Source: Pseudomonas crudilactis (GTDB lineage: Bacteria > Pseudomonadota > Gammaproteobacteria > Pseudomonadales > Pseudomonadaceae). From it: 64,000 nucleotides of DNA. The notes under the pieces are model-generated. The model did not search any database, was not told where the DNA came from, and worked only from the letters and a program-made list of their open reading frames with translations. How positions within the stretch are numbered: the first letter of the stretch is position 1; every line of letters starts with the position of its first letter. The position numbers were made by a program, and so were the translations under genes. Location of the stretch: contig NZ_WXVV01000001.1 of assembly GCF_013433315.1 (NCBI RefSeq), positions 496,001 to 560,000 on the forward strand. Direction: 5' to 3'. Below, piece by piece: positions 24,118-34,460 of this stretch.

Positions 24118-24804
24118 TCAGTTGCCCGGTTTCCAGGCACCGGCGTTCATGCCATCCACCAGACGATTGATCGCCTCGCGCATGGCCAGATCCAGTACTT
24201 TGCCGTTGAGGGTGGAGTCGTAGGCAGCGGTGCCGCCGAAGCCGATGATTTCGCGGTTGGACAAGGCGTATTCGCCGGCGCCCTGGGTCGAATACACCAC
24301 TTCGGAGGTGCTGATATTGACGATGTTCAAGTTGACTTTGGCGTAGGCGACCTGGGTCTTGCCACGGCCGAGAATGCCGAACAACTGGTGGTCGCCGGTC
24401 TCTTTGCGGCCGAACTCGGTGACGTCACCGGTGACCACGTAATCAGCACCTTTCAGACGCTGGGCCTGGCCCTTGATCGCCGCTTCCTGCTGGATTTCGC
24501 CCATGTTGTCGCGATCCAGTACGGAGAAACGGTTGGTCTGCTGCAAGTGCGTGATGAGGATGGTCTTGGCCTGACCGCCGAGACGGTCGACGCCGTCGGA
24601 GAAGATCCCGCGCATGTAGCTGGAGCGGTTGTCGAACTTGCCCACGGCCATTGGCACGCGAACGCCGGTCCAGACTTGTGTGGCGCTTTCTACCTTGGTC
24701 ACCGGCAGCGCGCGGGAGCTTTCGGTGGCGCAACCGGCGAGTGTGCCGGCAATCGTGCCGAGCACAGCAATCGCGACGCCTGAAACCAGCATCCGGGAGA
24801 TCAT
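24118..24804 (-). CDS. CsgG-family lipoprotein
   Basis: A 228-aa lipoprotein with lipobox LAGC and the CsgG/curli-assembly family fold: VPMAVGKFDNRSSYMRGIFSDG, KTILITHLQQTNRFSVLDRDNMGEIQQE, GADYVVTGDVTEFGRKE, and AYAKVNLNIVNISTSEVVYSTQG. True CsgG forms an outer-membrane secretion pore, but no curli gene is here; the genomic partners are DUF4810 and DUF799, a separate and conserved trio. Start chosen at 24804, which gives a normal signal peptide; an in-frame start 78 nt upstream adds an unlikely charged leader. First gene of the operon. Confidence 0.87.
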   Translation of the reverse strand: MISRMLVSGVAIAVLGTIAGTLAGCATESSRALPVTKVESATQVWTGVRVPMAVGKFDNRSSYMRGIFSDGVDRLGGQAKTILITHLQQTNRFSVLDRDNMGEIQQEAAIKGQAQRLKGADYVVTGDVTEFGRKETGDHQLFGILGRGKTQVAYAKVNLNIVNISTSEVVYSTQGAGEYALSNREIIGFGGTAAYDSTLNGKVLDLAMREAINRLVDGMNAGAWKPGN

Positions 24805-24947
24805 TCTCACTGAATATTCCTTTTGAAAATCGGGGATGTCCCGACGCGGCAATGCGCGGCGGGAGCTGAAAAGGGGCGGCATTATGACAAAGTGCCATCA
24901 TTCGCGACAGGTTTTTTTGACGCCAGTGAATTGGCTTTCTTGAGTAC

Positions 24948-24974
24948 ACACAAAACCCTACAGGGGTTTTGTGT
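24948..24974 (-). terminator. Hairpin terminator downstream of imuC
   Basis: An 11-bp perfect stem ACACAAAACCC / GGGTTTTGTGT with a 5-nt loop, 12 nt after the imuC stop. It has only short T runs on either side, so it may be a weak terminator or act for both strands. Confidence 0.6.
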
Positions 24975-24985
24975 TTGGCCTGGGA

Positions 24986-27900
24986 TCAGTGGAAATCGCG
25001 GCTCTGCACGCGGATACCATTGAGCAACGGGCTGAGGTCGCTCAAGCGGCCGGCGATCAGGTGGCGCACTTCGCCTTCGCGCTCCCAGCGGCCATCCACC
25101 TTGAGCAACTGCGAACCGACCAGCACTTGCCGCTGACGCTCGGCCAGATCACGCCAGACCACCACGTTGACGTTGCCAAACTCGTCTTCCAGGGTCACAA
25201 ACGTCACACCACTGGCGGTGCCCGGTCGTTGCCGCCCCGTCACCAGCCCGGCGATGCTCACTGGCCGGCCGTGTTCGACCTCAAGCAACTCCTGCGAACT
25301 GCGGCAGCGCCGGGCTTTGAGTTCACCGCGTAACAGCGCCAGCGGATGCGGTCCCAGCGTCGTGCCGACCGTGCTGTAATCGGCGTGAAGATCCTCGCCG
25401 ACACTGGGTTTGGGCAGCACCACTTCCGCCTCCTCCTGACTTGGCAACCCGGCAAACAGACCCAGCTGTTGCTGCACCCCGGCCACCTCCCAACGCGCTC
25501 GATGGCGATGCCCGGCCAAACCGCGCAACGCCCCGGAATCAGCCAGCAACGCCTGCGCGCGACTGTCGAGCGCGGCCCGCTCGCCCAGATCGGCGACATC
25601 GGCAAACGCCCCACGCGCCCGCGCCGCCTCGATGCGCCGGGCATCGTCTTCGCGAAAGCCCTTGATCATGCGCAGGCCCATGCGAATCGCCGGTTGCGCC
25701 GCCGTGGTGGTTTCCAGGCTGCAATCCCAATCACTGGCACGCACGTCGACCGGACGAATCTGCAACTGATGCCGGCGCGCATCCTGGAGAATCTGGTCCG
25801 GACTGTAGAAACCCATCGGCCAGCTGTTGATCAGCGCACAGGCGAACGCCGCCGGTTCGTGGCACTTGAGCCAGCAACTGGCGTAGGTCAGCAAGGCAAA
25901 ACTGGCGGCGTGGGATTCGGGAAAACCGTAGCTGCCGAAGCCTTTGATCTGCTCGAAAATCTGCGCGGCGAACTCCGGTGTGTAGCCATTCTTCTTCATG
26001 CCGGCGGCGAGGCGTTCCTTGTGCGGCTCAAGTCCGCCGTGGCGTTTCCACGCGGCCATCGAGCGACGTAATTGATCGGCCTCGCCGGGGCTGTAATCGG
26101 CGGCGACAATGGCGATCTGCATGACCTGTTCCTGAAACAGCGGCACGCCGAGGGTTCTTTCCAGAACAACCTTGAGTTCTGGCGATGGATAGGTTTCCTC
26201 TTCCTCCTTGTTCCGGCGGCGCAGATACGGATGGACCATTCCGCCCTGAATCGGTCCCGGGCGGACGATGGCCACTTCGATCACCAAGTCATAGAACTTC
26301 GCCGGTTTCAGGCGCGGCAACATCGACATTTGCGCCCGTGACTCGATCTGGAACACACCGATGGTGTCGGCGCGGCTGATCATCTCGTAAGTCGGTTTGT
26401 CTTCAGGCGGAATCGTCGCCAGGCTCAAATCCTGATTGCGGTGACGGCGCAGCAGATCGAAGCAGCGACGAATTGCGCTGAGCATGCCGAGGGCAAGGAT
26501 ATCCACCTTGAGCAGGCCGACCGCATCGAGGTCGTCCTTGTCCCACTGGATGATCGTGCGCTCGGCCATGGCGGCGTTCTCGACCGGCACCAGCATGTCC
26601 AGCGGCTGTTCGGAAATCACGAAACCACCGGGGTGCTGCGACAAATGTCGGGGGAAGCCGATCAACTGCCCGGTCAGGCTCAGCACCCGGCGCAACACCG
26701 GGCTGTCGGGGTCGAAACCACCTTCCAGCAGACGCGCGACCGGCGGGGTTTCATCGCTCCAGTGGCCGCAGCAATCGGCCAATGCATTGATCTGATCCGG
26801 CGGCAGACCCAAGGCCTTGGCCACATCACGTACCGCGCCGGCGGCGTGGTAGGTGCTGACCACTGCGGTCAGTGCTGCGCGACGGCGGCCATAGCGACGG
26901 AACACGTATTGCAGGACTTCTTCACGGCGTTCGTGTTCGAAGTCGACGTCGATATCCGGCGGTTCGTTGCGTTCCTTGGACATGAAGCGTTCGAACAGCA
27001 GCGTGGTGCGGTCCGGGTCGATCTCGGTGATACCCAGGGCAAAACACACCGCCGAGTTGGCTGCCGAACCACGGCCCTGACAGAGGATTTTTTGCTCACG
27101 GGCAAAGCGCACCACGTCGTGCACGGTGAGAAAGTAGCTTTCGTAGCCGAGTTCGGCGATCAGCTTCAGCTCTTTATTGATCTGCCTCAGCACCTTGAAG
27201 GGCGCGCCTTTTTTCCAGCGCCAGGCGATGCCTTCCTTGGTCAGTTGCCTTAGCCATGAACTGGCGCTGTGTCCCTCGGGAACCAGCTCTTTCGGGTATT
27301 GATAACGCAACTCGCCCAGATCGAAGGTGCAGCGCCGGGCCAGCTTCACCGACTCGTCGAGCAAGGCCTGCGGATACAACTCGCGCAATACCTCGACGCT
27401 GCGCAAATGCCGCTCGCCATTGGGGTGCAAACGCAGCCCGGCTTCGGCCACCGGGACGTGATGGCGGATAGCGGTCATGGTGTCCTGCAAGGCGCGCCGG
27501 CCACGGGCGTGCATGTGCACATCGCCGCTGGCCACGGCCGGAATCTGCAACTCGGCGGCCAGACTCAGCAATGCCGCCAGCCGCTGCTGATCGTCCTGGC
27601 CACGATGCAATTGCACCGCCAGCCACAGGCGTTCGCCGAAGGTCTGCCGCAGCCAACGGCCCTCGTCCACCTGATCAAGCGAGTCCGGCACCCACAACAC
27701 CAGCAATCCCGGCAGTGCTTCGTCGAAGTCCTCGCGCAACACCTGATACTGGCCTTTCTGCATACGCCGTCGGGCACGGGTGATCAAACCGCACAAGGCC
27801 TGATAACCCGCCAGGTTCTCCACCAGCAACAGCAGTTTCGGACCGTTTTCGATACGGACTTCACTGCCGATGATCAGTGGCAGCTCAACCGATTTCGCTG

Positions 27901-28063
27901 CTTGCCAGGCGCGGACGATCCCGGCCAGCGTGCATTCATCGGTGATCGCCAGCGCCTGATAGCCGTGCTTTTTCGCGCGTTGGAACAGTTCCAGCGCACT
28001 GGAGGCACCGCGCTGGAAACTGAAGTTCGACAGGCAGTGCAGTTCGGCATAACCGTCGTTCAT
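24986..28063 (-). CDS. imuC: Error-prone DNA polymerase ImuC (DnaE2)
   Basis: A 1025-aa C-family DNA polymerase used for SOS mutagenesis and lesion bypass together with ImuA and ImuB. Domain order: PHP domain ([18 protein letters not shown] at the start), polymerase palm with the catalytic [20 protein letters not shown], then finger, helix-hairpin-helix ([23 protein letters not shown]) and C-terminal OB fold ([23 protein letters not shown]). The start [10 protein letters not shown] at 28063 overlaps the imuB stop by 4 nt and is preferred to the ATG 21 nt upstream, which would enlarge the overlap. Last gene of lexA2-imuA-imuB-imuC. Confidence 0.97.
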   Translation of the reverse strand: MNDGYAELHCLSNFSFQRGASSALELFQRAKKHGYQALAITDECTLAGIVRAWQAAKSVELPLIIGSEVRIENGPKLLLLVENLAGYQALCGLITRARRRMQKGQYQVLREDFDEALPGLLVLWVPDSLDQVDEGRWLRQTFGERLWLAVQLHRGQDDQQRLAALLSLAAELQIPAVASGDVHMHARGRRALQDTMTAIRHHVPVAEAGLRLHPNGERHLRSVEVLRELYPQALLDESVKLARRCTFDLGELRYQYPKELVPEGHSASSWLRQLTKEGIAWRWKKGAPFKVLRQINKELKLIAELGYESYFLTVHDVVRFAREQKILCQGRGSAANSAVCFALGITEIDPDRTTLLFERFMSKERNEPPDIDVDFEHERREEVLQYVFRRYGRRRAALTAVVSTYHAAGAVRDVAKALGLPPDQINALADCCGHWSDETPPVARLLEGGFDPDSPVLRRVLSLTGQLIGFPRHLSQHPGGFVISEQPLDMLVPVENAAMAERTIIQWDKDDLDAVGLLKVDILALGMLSAIRRCFDLLRRHRNQDLSLATIPPEDKPTYEMISRADTIGVFQIESRAQMSMLPRLKPAKFYDLVIEVAIVRPGPIQGGMVHPYLRRRNKEEEETYPSPELKVVLERTLGVPLFQEQVMQIAIVAADYSPGEADQLRRSMAAWKRHGGLEPHKERLAAGMKKNGYTPEFAAQIFEQIKGFGSYGFPESHAASFALLTYASCWLKCHEPAAFACALINSWPMGFYSPDQILQDARRHQLQIRPVDVRASDWDCSLETTTAAQPAIRMGLRMIKGFREDDARRIEAARARGAFADVADLGERAALDSRAQALLADSGALRGLAGHRHRARWEVAGVQQQLGLFAGLPSQEEAEVVLPKPSVGEDLHADYSTVGTTLGPHPLALLRGELKARRCRSSQELLEVEHGRPVSIAGLVTGRQRPGTASGVTFVTLEDEFGNVNVVVWRDLAERQRQVLVGSQLLKVDGRWEREGEVRHLIAGRLSDLSPLLNGIRVQSRDFH

Positions 28064-29475
28064 GCAAACCAGCCCTGCAGCCACAACGGACCGCCCTCAC
28101 CCACCGCGCGATAAGCCCAACCCTGCTGACCGGCGCGGTTCTGGATCAGATAGTAATCGCGGCGCACATCATCGCCGTCCCACCAGCCGGACTCGATACG
28201 TTCCGGGCCCATGAGAATCCGCGCCGAACCTTGCGCCACGCTTTGCGGTTCACCGAGCAACCAGCCCGGGCGATGCACGCTAGGCAAAGCTGCGCAGCGT
28301 TGTTTGTCGACGCCATGCTGCCACGCGCACTCCGGACGGTGATCAGCCTGAAAACGCAGCCCCTGCACGGCGTCATCACCCAAGCGTGCACGCAGGCGTT
28401 CGCGCAACTGCTCCCAAGGCAAGGTTTGTTGCGGGCGGTCGTCGAACAGTTCCTGAAACTGCGGCACGAAGCTCGGCAGATCTTCGGCGCGCAGGCGAAA
28501 GCCACGCACGGGCGCCTCGACCTGCACTTGCTCCAGGCGCCCGCGCGCCAGTTCGAAGAGCATCGCCGGATCACGTTCGGCGCTGAGCAAACCGACTTTG
28601 ATCACGCTGTCCGGCAGCCCGGCGTGTTCCAGATGCAGGTCGAAACGCTGTACGCCGCTGTCACGTCCGCAGAGGAACGCCGACAGATCGCCGGTCAAAC
28701 GGCGTAACGGGAACAGCAATGCCTGATGAGATTGCACGTCGAAATTCAGTTCGATACGCACATCGAAACGATCCGGCGGCAGGTAGAACGCCAGCGCCAA
28801 GGGTCGCGCACCAAACAAGGTGTCGAGATGCTTGAGCATCTGCGCCTCGAAACGCCGCGCCAGTGCCTGACGCGGCAGGCTCTGCACCTGAGTAAGATTG
28901 CGCAGGCCCATACGCGACAACGCCGTGGCCACCGCCGGTTCCAGGCCGACGCGGTCGACGGGCAACTGGCCGAGGTGATGCTGCAAGGCTTCGCCGTCCG
29001 GCACCACCAAGCCGTCGTAAGCATTGGCCAGCACCCGCGCCGCCACCGGATTGGGCGCAGCGACGATGCGATGGCGGAAGCCCAGATCGGTCAGCTCCTG
29101 GCGCAGTCGTGCTTCGAACTGCGCCCACGAACCGAACAGACCCAGGCTGGATTCGATCTCGAACACCACGGTGCGCGGGTAATGCACGCTGACCTGCGAA
29201 CTGAAGCGGTAAGCCCACGCAGCGAGAAACTGCTGCCAGTGCTCGACCTCGGCCGCCTCGTAATCCGCCGTGGCAAAACCTTTGCTCATCGCTTGGGCGG
29301 CGGTCATCGACTGGCCAGCGCGCAAACCGAGTTTGCGCGCCGCCGGGTTGACCGCTTGCAGCACCCGGCGCTGGGCCGGCCCGCTGAGCAGCACTAATGG
29401 CTCATCGGGATCGGGACGTTGACGCAGCACGGCGTCGAGGGCCAATTGCGGAAACAGAATACACACCCAGCGCAT
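28060..29475 (-). CDS. imuB: Y-family polymerase-like protein ImuB
   Basis: A 471-aa Y-family DNA-polymerase homologue that in known systems is catalytically inactive and links ImuC to the beta clamp. Starts [17 protein letters not shown]; the catalytic acidic residues of active DinB are not evident in the N-terminal palm, as usual for ImuB. The segment QFQELFDDR (about residue 350) is a candidate clamp-binding motif. The C-terminus ends in aromatic-rich [23 protein letters not shown] at 29475 has GAGG about 6 nt upstream. It is 7 nt after imuA and overlaps imuC. Confidence 0.95.
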   Translation of the reverse strand: MRWVCILFPQLALDAVLRQRPDPDEPLVLLSGPAQRRVLQAVNPAARKLGLRAGQSMTAAQAMSKGFATADYEAAEVEHWQQFLAAWAYRFSSQVSVHYPRTVVFEIESSLGLFGSWAQFEARLRQELTDLGFRHRIVAAPNPVAARVLANAYDGLVVPDGEALQHHLGQLPVDRVGLEPAVATALSRMGLRNLTQVQSLPRQALARRFEAQMLKHLDTLFGARPLALAFYLPPDRFDVRIELNFDVQSHQALLFPLRRLTGDLSAFLCGRDSGVQRFDLHLEHAGLPDSVIKVGLLSAERDPAMLFELARGRLEQVQVEAPVRGFRLRAEDLPSFVPQFQELFDDRPQQTLPWEQLRERLRARLGDDAVQGLRFQADHRPECAWQHGVDKQRCAALPSVHRPGWLLGEPQSVAQGSARILMGPERIESGWWDGDDVRRDYYLIQNRAGQQGWAYRAVGEGGPLWLQGWFA

Positions 29476-29482
29476 GGCGACC

Positions 29483-30100
29483 TCAATGCCCCACGGCAAA
29501 GGCAATCGGTGCCGCACGCGCCAAACCGCCACGGCACTTGAGCACGCGCAACTGCGCAGGTTTGGCGTCGATGGCAATGCGTAACGCCGCCGGTGACGGG
29601 TTGACCGCTTCGCTCAAGGGGCGCCAGGCAAACGCCAGGGTCTGGCCGGTTTCCGCCGCCACCTGCAAACGCCGCAACGCGCGGTCATCGGCCTTGTGCG
29701 GCCAGCACAGCACCGCGCCGCAACTGCCGGAACGCAAACACTGTTCGGCCGCCCACAAGGCATCGCGCTCGCTGGCCTGAATCACCGACAACTGGCGCAG
29801 ATCGACCCCGGCGTTTTCCCACGCCTGCGGGTACGGCACGAACGGCGGCGCCACCAGCACGATGCGCTCGCCCGCCGCCGACAACCGCGCCAGCGTTGGC
29901 CAGACCAGTTGCAGCTCGCCGACACCCGGGCCGGCCAAAAGGATTTCACTCAGCGCCGCTTCCGGCCAGCCACCGCTGGGCAATGCTGCGTCCAGCGCGG
30001 CGTGCCCGGTCGGTTGCGGACTGGCAGCGGGTGGCGCAGGCCGACCCTTCCAGACCTGGCCGCCATTGAACAGCGTATCCAACGCAACGACGGCGCCCAT
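29483..30100 (-). CDS. imuA: ImuA (SulA/RecA-like) mutasome protein
   Basis: A 205-aa protein of the ImuA family, a RecA-fold relative needed for ImuBC-dependent mutagenesis. Recognisable stretches: GHAALDAALPSGGWPEAALSEILLAGPGVGELQLVWPTLARLS and SGSCGAVLCWPHKADDRALRRLQVAAE. The Walker A region is degenerate (AGPGVGELQ), as in related ImuA proteins. The start overlaps the lexA2 stop by one nt. Expressed as part of the LexA2-controlled operon. Confidence 0.93.
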   Translation of the reverse strand: MGAVVALDTLFNGGQVWKGRPAPPAASPQPTGHAALDAALPSGGWPEAALSEILLAGPGVGELQLVWPTLARLSAAGERIVLVAPPFVPYPQAWENAGVDLRQLSVIQASERDALWAAEQCLRSGSCGAVLCWPHKADDRALRRLQVAAETGQTLAFAWRPLSEAVNPSPAALRIAIDAKPAQLRVLKCRGGLARAAPIAFAVGH

Positions 30101-30717
30101 CAGCCTTGCCTCACCAGACCGCAGAACACCCCTTCGATGGCCAGATCCTGATCGTCGCGCACGACAATCGGCTGGTACGCTGGGTTGCGCGGCAACAGCC
30201 GCACTTCATCGCCGAGCCGTTCGAAACGTTTGATGGTGACTTCACCGTCGAGTCGCGCCACGACGATCTGGCCGTTGAGCGCTTCGGGATTGCGCCGCAC
30301 GCCGACCAGATCGCCGTCGAGAATGCCGTCCTCGATCATCGAATCGCCCTGCACCCGCAGCATGTAATCGGGTGTGCGCGAGAACAGCACCGGATCGAGC
30401 AGCAAGCGGCTATGAATGTCGGCATCGGCGCCAATCGGCGCACCGGCAGCGACGCGGCCGAGCACAGGGATATCGAGCAGTTCCGGACGCGGCGGCTGCC
30501 CGAGCAGGCGAATGCCCCGGGCCTGATGCGGATTGACTTCGATAAAACCGGCTTCAGTGAGCGCGAGCACGTGCTTGCGCGCCACGCTGCGCGAGGCAAA
30601 ACCAAAAGCCTCGCTGATTTCAGCGAGGCTTGGGGGCTGACCGTGTTCGGCGATGCGATCGCGGATAAACGTCAGGATGGCGGTACGGCGGGGAGTCAGG
30701 TTCGTCATGGAGTACAT
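30100..30717 (-). CDS. lexA2: LexA2 SOS repressor
   Basis: A 205-aa LexA paralogue. N-terminal winged helix (residues 8-66, RRTAILTFIRDRIAEHGQPPSLAEISEAFGF), auto-cleavage site Ala91-Gly92 (VAAGAP), catalytic Ser126 (GDSMIEDG) and Lys163 (VTIKRFE), so it should be self-cleaving when RecA is active. Two starts are near; I chose ATG 30717 because AGGAG stands 5 nt upstream, while MTNL (30708) has no ribosome site. A GTAC-N4-GTAC operator overlaps the start, showing autoregulation. It heads the imu operon, as in many pseudomonads. Confidence 0.95.
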   Translation of the reverse strand: MYSMTNLTPRRTAILTFIRDRIAEHGQPPSLAEISEAFGFASRSVARKHVLALTEAGFIEVNPHQARGIRLLGQPPRPELLDIPVLGRVAAGAPIGADADIHSRLLLDPVLFSRTPDYMLRVQGDSMIEDGILDGDLVGVRRNPEALNGQIVVARLDGEVTIKRFERLGDEVRLLPRNPAYQPIVVRDDQDLAIEGVFCGLVRQG

Positions 30718-30723
30718 TTGTAC
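30712..30723. promoter_or_regulatory. LexA2-type operator
   Basis: GTACATTTGTAC is a GTAC-N4-GTAC site over the lexA2 ribosome site and start codon. It fits the motif reported for P. putida LexA2 (GTAC-N4-GTGC family), which differs from the CTGT-N8-ACAG box of LexA1. Confidence 0.75.
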
Positions 30724-30755
30724 TCCTGTAGGATTTTCCTGACAAGCGCCGCCAG

Positions 30756-31673
30756 TCAGCTCAAGCCGCGTTCTGCGAGAAATGCTGCGATGTAATCAAT
30801 GAAGGCGACAACCTTGGCCGTGGCCCGCCGATGGCTCGGATACACCGCGAGAATGTGCGGACCAAAGGTGTCCGGGTCGATTTCATAGTCAGCCATGACC
30901 CGCACCAGTCGCCCGTCGGCAATGTATGGCGCGGCGCTCCACAACGGCGTGTGCAGCAAACCGCGCCCGGCCAGGGCACTGGCCAGCAACAAGTCATAAT
31001 TGTCGCTGCGCAATCGCGGCGCCGTCGGTTGCGTCAGACTCAAGCGCTGCCCGTCGCGCTCGGCCCACCAGAATTCGCGGCTGAGCAACGGATGCTGATA
31101 GAGCAGCCATTCATGCTGCTCAAGCGTCTGCGGATTGACCGGCAAGCCTTTGCGCGCCAGATATTCCGGGCTACCGCACAACGCCAGACGATTGCTGCCG
31201 ACCACCCGCGCAATCAGCCCTGGCAAATCATCGTGACCTTCGCGCAACGCCAGGTCGTAACCGCTTTCCAGCAGATTGACGAAGGCATCGCACAGGTCCA
31301 CCTGCAAGCTGATCTGCGGGTATTGCTGCAAAAAGCCGTCACACACCTGATCGAGAAACGCCCGCCCATACGCCAGCGGCGCGGTGATTTTCAGGCTGCC
31401 GCGCAAACCGTGCTGCAACTGCTCGATTTCCTCGCTGGCCTCGTCCAGCCGCTGCAAGACCAGCCGTGCGGTTTCCAGGTACACACGGCCGATTTCGGTG
31501 AGCAGAATCCGCCGCGTGCTGCGCTCAAACAACCGTGCGCCCAACTCCGATTCCAGGTGATTGACCGCTTTGGTCAGCGCCGACGGGGTCTTGCCCAACT
31601 GCTCGGCGGCGCGGCTGAAACTGCCGAGCTGCGCGCTGACCACGAACATTTTCAATGCACCCAACTTGTCCAT
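30756..31673 (-). CDS. LysR-family regulator (divergent from amidohydrolase)
   Basis: A 305-aa regulator: winged helix at 1-60 (LGALKMFVVSAQLGSFSRAAEQLGKTPSALTKAVNHLESELG) and a LysR ligand-binding domain from about 90 (GSLKITAPLAYGRAFLDQVCDGFLQQYPQISLQVDLCD). Start chosen at 31673; the open frame extends 207 nt further but that extension is not family-like. Faces the amidohydrolase gene across a 103-bp gap holding the perfect palindrome AAAAACGTTTTT (31691-31702), a possible part of the control region. Confidence 0.9.
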   Translation of the reverse strand: MDKLGALKMFVVSAQLGSFSRAAEQLGKTPSALTKAVNHLESELGARLFERSTRRILLTEIGRVYLETARLVLQRLDEASEEIEQLQHGLRGSLKITAPLAYGRAFLDQVCDGFLQQYPQISLQVDLCDAFVNLLESGYDLALREGHDDLPGLIARVVGSNRLALCGSPEYLARKGLPVNPQTLEQHEWLLYQHPLLSREFWWAERDGQRLSLTQPTAPRLRSDNYDLLLASALAGRGLLHTPLWSAAPYIADGRLVRVMADYEIDPDTFGPHILAVYPSHRRATAKVVAFIDYIAAFLAERGLS

Positions 31674-31776
31674 GCTTTTTCCATTCAGGCAAAAACGTTT
31701 TTCGTGAGGGAGGCGTTCTGTCAGCCGCTGCCAGCCACTAATCTGGCCATCAGAAGCAATAACAAGGAAATCTTCA

Positions 31777-33519
31777 ATGAAAAGATTCATCCCGAGTCTG
31801 TTGGTAGGCGCTGTAAGTTTTGCCTCGATGGAAGCCATGGCCGCACCTGATCTGATCCTGCTCAACGGCAAGATTTTCACCGCCGACCGCGCTCAACCCA
31901 AGGTGCAAGCCTTGGCCGTAGAAAACGGCAAAGTGCTGAAAGTCGGCACCGATGCGCAGATCAAAGCCTTGATCGAGCCCGGCACCCAAGTGATCGACCT
32001 CAAGGGCAAAGCGCTGATGCCCGGCCTGATCGACAGCCATTCCCACGCGATTTTCGGCGGACTGGAAATGGTCTCGGCGAACATGGAAGACGAAGTCGTC
32101 GCCCTCGACGAGCTGCAAAAACGCCTGCGCGACTGGCGCGAAAACGGCAAAGCGAAACACGGTGATGTGCTGAGCATCGCCGGTATGAGTTCGGTTTATT
32201 GGGCGCAGGCCGAGGCCTTGGGCAAAACCTTCAACAACGGCGAATGGGCCGATGTGCCGGTGGTGCTCATCGGCAGCGACCATCACACCGCGTGGGCCAA
32301 CAACGTCATGCTCAAACGCGCTGGTATCGACGCCGCGCTGCTGAAAACCCTGCCCGACGCAGAAAAAGACACCATCGGCAAACTGGCCAACGGTGAGCCG
32401 AATGGCTTTGTGGTCGACGCTGGTTGGGACCGGGTTGCCTCGAAAATGCCGGTGCCAAGCCCCGCCGACATGTTGAACGCCGCCAAGTCAGCGGTGCGCT
32501 ACAACAACAGCCTCGGCATCACCGCGTGGATGGACCCGGCCGCCAACGCCGCACCGGGTGAAGCGGTGTTCGCGCTCAAACCGACCGAGAAAACCGTCGG
32601 CGTGCTGCCGGCCTATAAAGCGCTGTCGCAAAGCGGCGACATGAGCGTGCACGTCGCGGCGCTGCTGGTGGCCAACCCGAAAAGCGTGCCCGCCGACCTC
32701 GATACGCTGGACAAGGTGCGCCAACAATTCCAGGGCATTCCCAACCTGACCCTGCCCGGGATCAAGATCTTCGCCGACGGCGTGATCGAGTTCCCGGCGC
32801 AAAGCGCGGCGATGATCGACCCCTACAGCAACTCGCACAAACAGGGCGAACTGCTGATCGATCCGCAGCATTTCGGTGATCTGGTCAGCGCCATCGACCA
32901 GCGCGGCTGGCTGGTGCACATCCACGCGATCGGCGACCGCGCGGTGCGTGAATCGCTGAACGGCATCGCTCAGGCGCGCAAGGATCGGCAGAGCGGCGTG
33001 ACCCACTCGATCACTCACCTGCAAATGGTCAACCCGAAAGAGTTCGCCCGTTTCAAGCCGCTCAACGTGATCGCCTCGATGCAACTGCTGTGGGCCAGCG
33101 CTGACGATTACACCACTGACATGATCAAGCCCTACGTCAGCGCCCTCGCCTTCCGCTACCAGTACCCGGCGCATTCGCTGCTGAAACAAGGCGCGACGAT
33201 TGCCGGCGCCAGTGACTGGCCGGTGTCGACGCCGAATCCGTTCAACGCCATGGCGCAGGCGATCACCCGCGTTGGCCCGTTGGGCGTGCTCAATGCCGAT
33301 GAGCGTCTGGACCGCGACACGATGTTTTATGCCTACACCATCAACGCCGCACGGACGATTGGCCTGGAGAAACAGATCGGCTCGCTGACGCCGGGCAAAC
33401 AGGCTGACTTTATCGTCCTCGACCGCGACGTGTTCAGCGTCGACAACAAGGTCCTGCATGACACCCAGGTTCTGCAGACCTGGTTCGGCGGCCGTCAGGT
33501 CTATACCGCCACAAAATAA
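31777..33519 (+). CDS. Periplasmic YtcJ-like amidohydrolase
   Basis: A 580-aa metal-dependent hydrolase exported by a signal peptide (residues 1-22, ending AMAA). TIM-barrel motifs: LMPGLIDSHSH (metal site 1), HIHAIGDRAV (metal ligand His), SITHLQMV and GASDWPVSTPNPF (catalytic Asp), ending in LTPGKQADFIVLDRDVF. YtcJ-type proteins of the amidohydrolase-3 family hydrolyse N-substituted or amide compounds, but the substrate here cannot be read. AAGGA stands 9 nt before the ATG. Probably controlled by the divergent LysR protein. Confidence 0.9.
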   Translation: MKRFIPSLLVGAVSFASMEAMAAPDLILLNGKIFTADRAQPKVQALAVENGKVLKVGTDAQIKALIEPGTQVIDLKGKALMPGLIDSHSHAIFGGLEMVSANMEDEVVALDELQKRLRDWRENGKAKHGDVLSIAGMSSVYWAQAEALGKTFNNGEWADVPVVLIGSDHHTAWANNVMLKRAGIDAALLKTLPDAEKDTIGKLANGEPNGFVVDAGWDRVASKMPVPSPADMLNAAKSAVRYNNSLGITAWMDPAANAAPGEAVFALKPTEKTVGVLPAYKALSQSGDMSVHVAALLVANPKSVPADLDTLDKVRQQFQGIPNLTLPGIKIFADGVIEFPAQSAAMIDPYSNSHKQGELLIDPQHFGDLVSAIDQRGWLVHIHAIGDRAVRESLNGIAQARKDRQSGVTHSITHLQMVNPKEFARFKPLNVIASMQLLWASADDYTTDMIKPYVSALAFRYQYPAHSLLKQGATIAGASDWPVSTPNPFNAMAQAITRVGPLGVLNADERLDRDTMFYAYTINAARTIGLEKQIGSLTPGKQADFIVLDRDVFSVDNKVLHDTQVLQTWFGGRQVYTATK

Positions 33520-33534
33520 CAACAACCATCCCAC

Positions 33535-33629
33535 CCTGTGGGAGCGAGCTTGCTCGCGAAGAGGCCAGTCCATTCAACATCTTCACTGACTGACCCACCG
33601 CCTTCGCGAGCAAGCTCGCTCCCACAGGG
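33535..33629. repeat. REPIN, class 1
   Basis: Inverted REP pair, CCTGTGGGAGCGAGCTTGCT... and its complement at 33600-33629, with a loop of about 40 nt. It follows the amidohydrolase stop by 16 nt. Confidence 0.9.
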
Positions 33630-33707
33630 ACTGTGAGGGTGGCTGAGATTGCATTCCCTCCACAGTTTTCGTACTGCCCAAAAATAATCACAACATCGGG
33701 AGTTCAC

Positions 33708-34445
33708 ATGAAAGCCTTGCCCCTGTTCGCCCTGAGTTTTTTCAGTCTGCTGCCTTTGAGCAGCCAAGCGATCCCCTTGAACGATGACTTTGCGCTGGAG
33801 GTAGACCTGACCCTGGCCAGCGATTACCGCACTCGCGGCATCTCGCAAACGCAAAACGACCCCGCCGTGCAGGCCGGCCTGACCCTCGCTCACAGCAGCG
33901 GTCTGTACCTCGGCGCCTGGAGCTCCAACGTCGATTTCGGCGGTGGCCTGAAAACCCGCCAGGAAGTCGATTACTACGGCGGTTGGCTGTGGCAGGCGAC
34001 CGAGGATGTCAGCCTCGATCTGGGCTACATCAAGTACGCCTACCCCAAGGAAAGCCAGTTCAATCAGAGCGAGGTTTACGGGATTCTCGGGGTTTATGGG
34101 GTGAAACTGGCGGCGTATTACTCCAGCGATGCGCCGGGGATCGATAGCAAGCAGAGTTCGCTGTACAGCTACATCGGTTATGAAACCGAGTTGCCTTACG
34201 ACTCGGGGCTGAAATTGCGTTACGGCAATATGGATTTCAAGGATCCGCATTTGTACTCGGCGTCCGGGCAGGCGGAGGACAGTTATCGGGAATGGGAAGT
34301 CAAACTCACCCACAACCTGGCCGGCGTGGTGTTGGGCCTGAGCTACATCGACACCGATCTCTCACAAACCCAATGCCTGAGCAATTGGGGTTTCAAAGAC
34401 GTCTGCACTGCCACCGTCGTCGCCAGCGTCAGCAAATCTCTCTGA
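33708..34445 (+). CDS. TorF-family putative porin
   Basis: A 245-aa outer-membrane beta-barrel. Signal peptide (1-21, LPLSSQA), then the family stretch DFALEVDLTLASDYRTRGISQTQNDPAVQAGLTLAHSSGLYLGAWSSNVDFG and regularly alternating strands ending in aromatic residues (LGLSYIDTDLSQTQ). Proteins of this group are predicted 8-12 strand porins of unknown substrate. Start chosen at 33708 (CGGGAG 7 nt upstream). It lies between two REPINs and appears to be a single-gene unit. Confidence 0.85.
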   Translation: MKALPLFALSFFSLLPLSSQAIPLNDDFALEVDLTLASDYRTRGISQTQNDPAVQAGLTLAHSSGLYLGAWSSNVDFGGGLKTRQEVDYYGGWLWQATEDVSLDLGYIKYAYPKESQFNQSEVYGILGVYGVKLAAYYSSDAPGIDSKQSSLYSYIGYETELPYDSGLKLRYGNMDFKDPHLYSASGQAEDSYREWEVKLTHNLAGVVLGLSYIDTDLSQTQCLSNWGFKDVCTATVVASVSKSL

Positions 34446-34460
34446 CCCCACCGAGATCCA

